Source: Thermoanaerobaculia bacterium
Lineage (GTDB): Bacteria > Acidobacteriota > Thermoanaerobaculia > Gp7-AA8
Length of the DNA: 5,243 nt
Assembly: GCA_023700825.1 (NCBI GenBank)
Contig: JAMPYE010000347.1
Location: forward strand, 1-5,243
Direction: 5' to 3'
Position 1 is the first letter of the stretch. Each line of letters starts with the position of its first letter. Below, in pieces: positions 5,146 to 5,243 of the stretch. Made by a program: the position numbers and the translations under genes. The notes below the pieces were generated by a model, which saw only the letters and a program-made list of their open reading frames with translations, did not search any database and was not told where the DNA came from.

Positions 5146-5243
5146 ATGGCAGTTCCTCGAGACAAAATCATCGCGAACGCTGAGAAGCTCGTCACGAAGG
5201 GAAAGATCGAGCAGGCGATCAAGGAGTACGAGCGCCTGCTCGC
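5146..5243 (+). CDS. Probable TPR-repeat protein, N-terminal fragment
   Basis: Thirty-two full codons are visible from ATG at 5146 to the window end. The residues read MAVPRDKIIANAEKLVTKGK followed by IEQAIKEYERLL. The alternation of small and large hydrophobic residues, with G19, A24, Y28 and a KG.IEQAIKEYERLL pattern, matches the first helix pair of a tetratricopeptide repeat, a protein-protein interaction fold. No signal peptide is seen, so the visible start looks cytoplasmic. GGGA (5135-5138) is a possible ribosome binding site, 7 nt before the ATG. The start is 12 nt after the rnhB stop, so the two are probably co-transcribed. The function cannot be told from this fragment. Confidence 0.7.
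   Translation, partial: MAVPRDKIIANAEKLVTKGKIEQAIKEYERLL

Overview
This window is a stretch of a GC-rich bacterial chromosome carrying a conserved translation and protein-targeting cluster. All genes are on the + strand, in the order HNH endonuclease (3' part), ffh, rpsP, khpA, rimM, trmD, rplS, rnhB, and the first codons of a TPR-like protein. The order ffh-rpsP-khpA-rimM-trmD-rplS-rnhB is an old bacterial arrangement. A khpA gene between rpsP and rimM, together with the base composition, would fit a high-GC lineage such as Acidobacteriota or a deltaproteobacterial-type group. That placement is inference from gene order and composition only.

Layout. Bases 1-371 hold the C-terminal 122 codons of an HNH endonuclease. 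Bases 372-672 are non-coding and contain a 26-bp imperfect inverted repeat built on a 14-nt periodic ATTCTCCATT motif, plus a short stem-loop ahead of ffh. Bases 673-2019 encode Ffh. A 140-bp gap with a possible folded leader precedes rpsP (2160-2390). Then khpA (2395-2622), rimM (2636-3241) and trmD (3238-4005) follow with gaps of 4 and 13 nt and an ATGA overlap, which implies one transcript and probably coupled translation. An 80-nt gap before rplS (4086-4436) has pairings that compete for its ribosome binding site, and a T6 run. A perfect 10-bp GC hairpin with a pyrimidine-rich tail follows rplS and probably ends, or attenuates, transcription ahead of rnhB (4525-5133). A probable TPR-repeat protein starts at 5146 and runs off the window.

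How the genes work together. Ffh is the GTPase of the signal recognition particle. S16 and L19 are ribosomal proteins, RimM assists 30S maturation, TrmD makes m1G37 in tRNA, and KhpA is a small RNA-binding KH protein. RNase HII removes ribonucleotides from DNA and is the usual neighbour rather than a translation factor. In E. coli the ribosomal proteins of the trmD operon are made in larger amounts than RimM and TrmD. The structured gaps found here ahead of exactly rpsP and rplS would suit the same need.

I did not find a new system. The coding content is ordinary core-genome material. The items most worth a second look are the inverted repeat upstream of ffh and the candidate leaders of rplS and rpsP.
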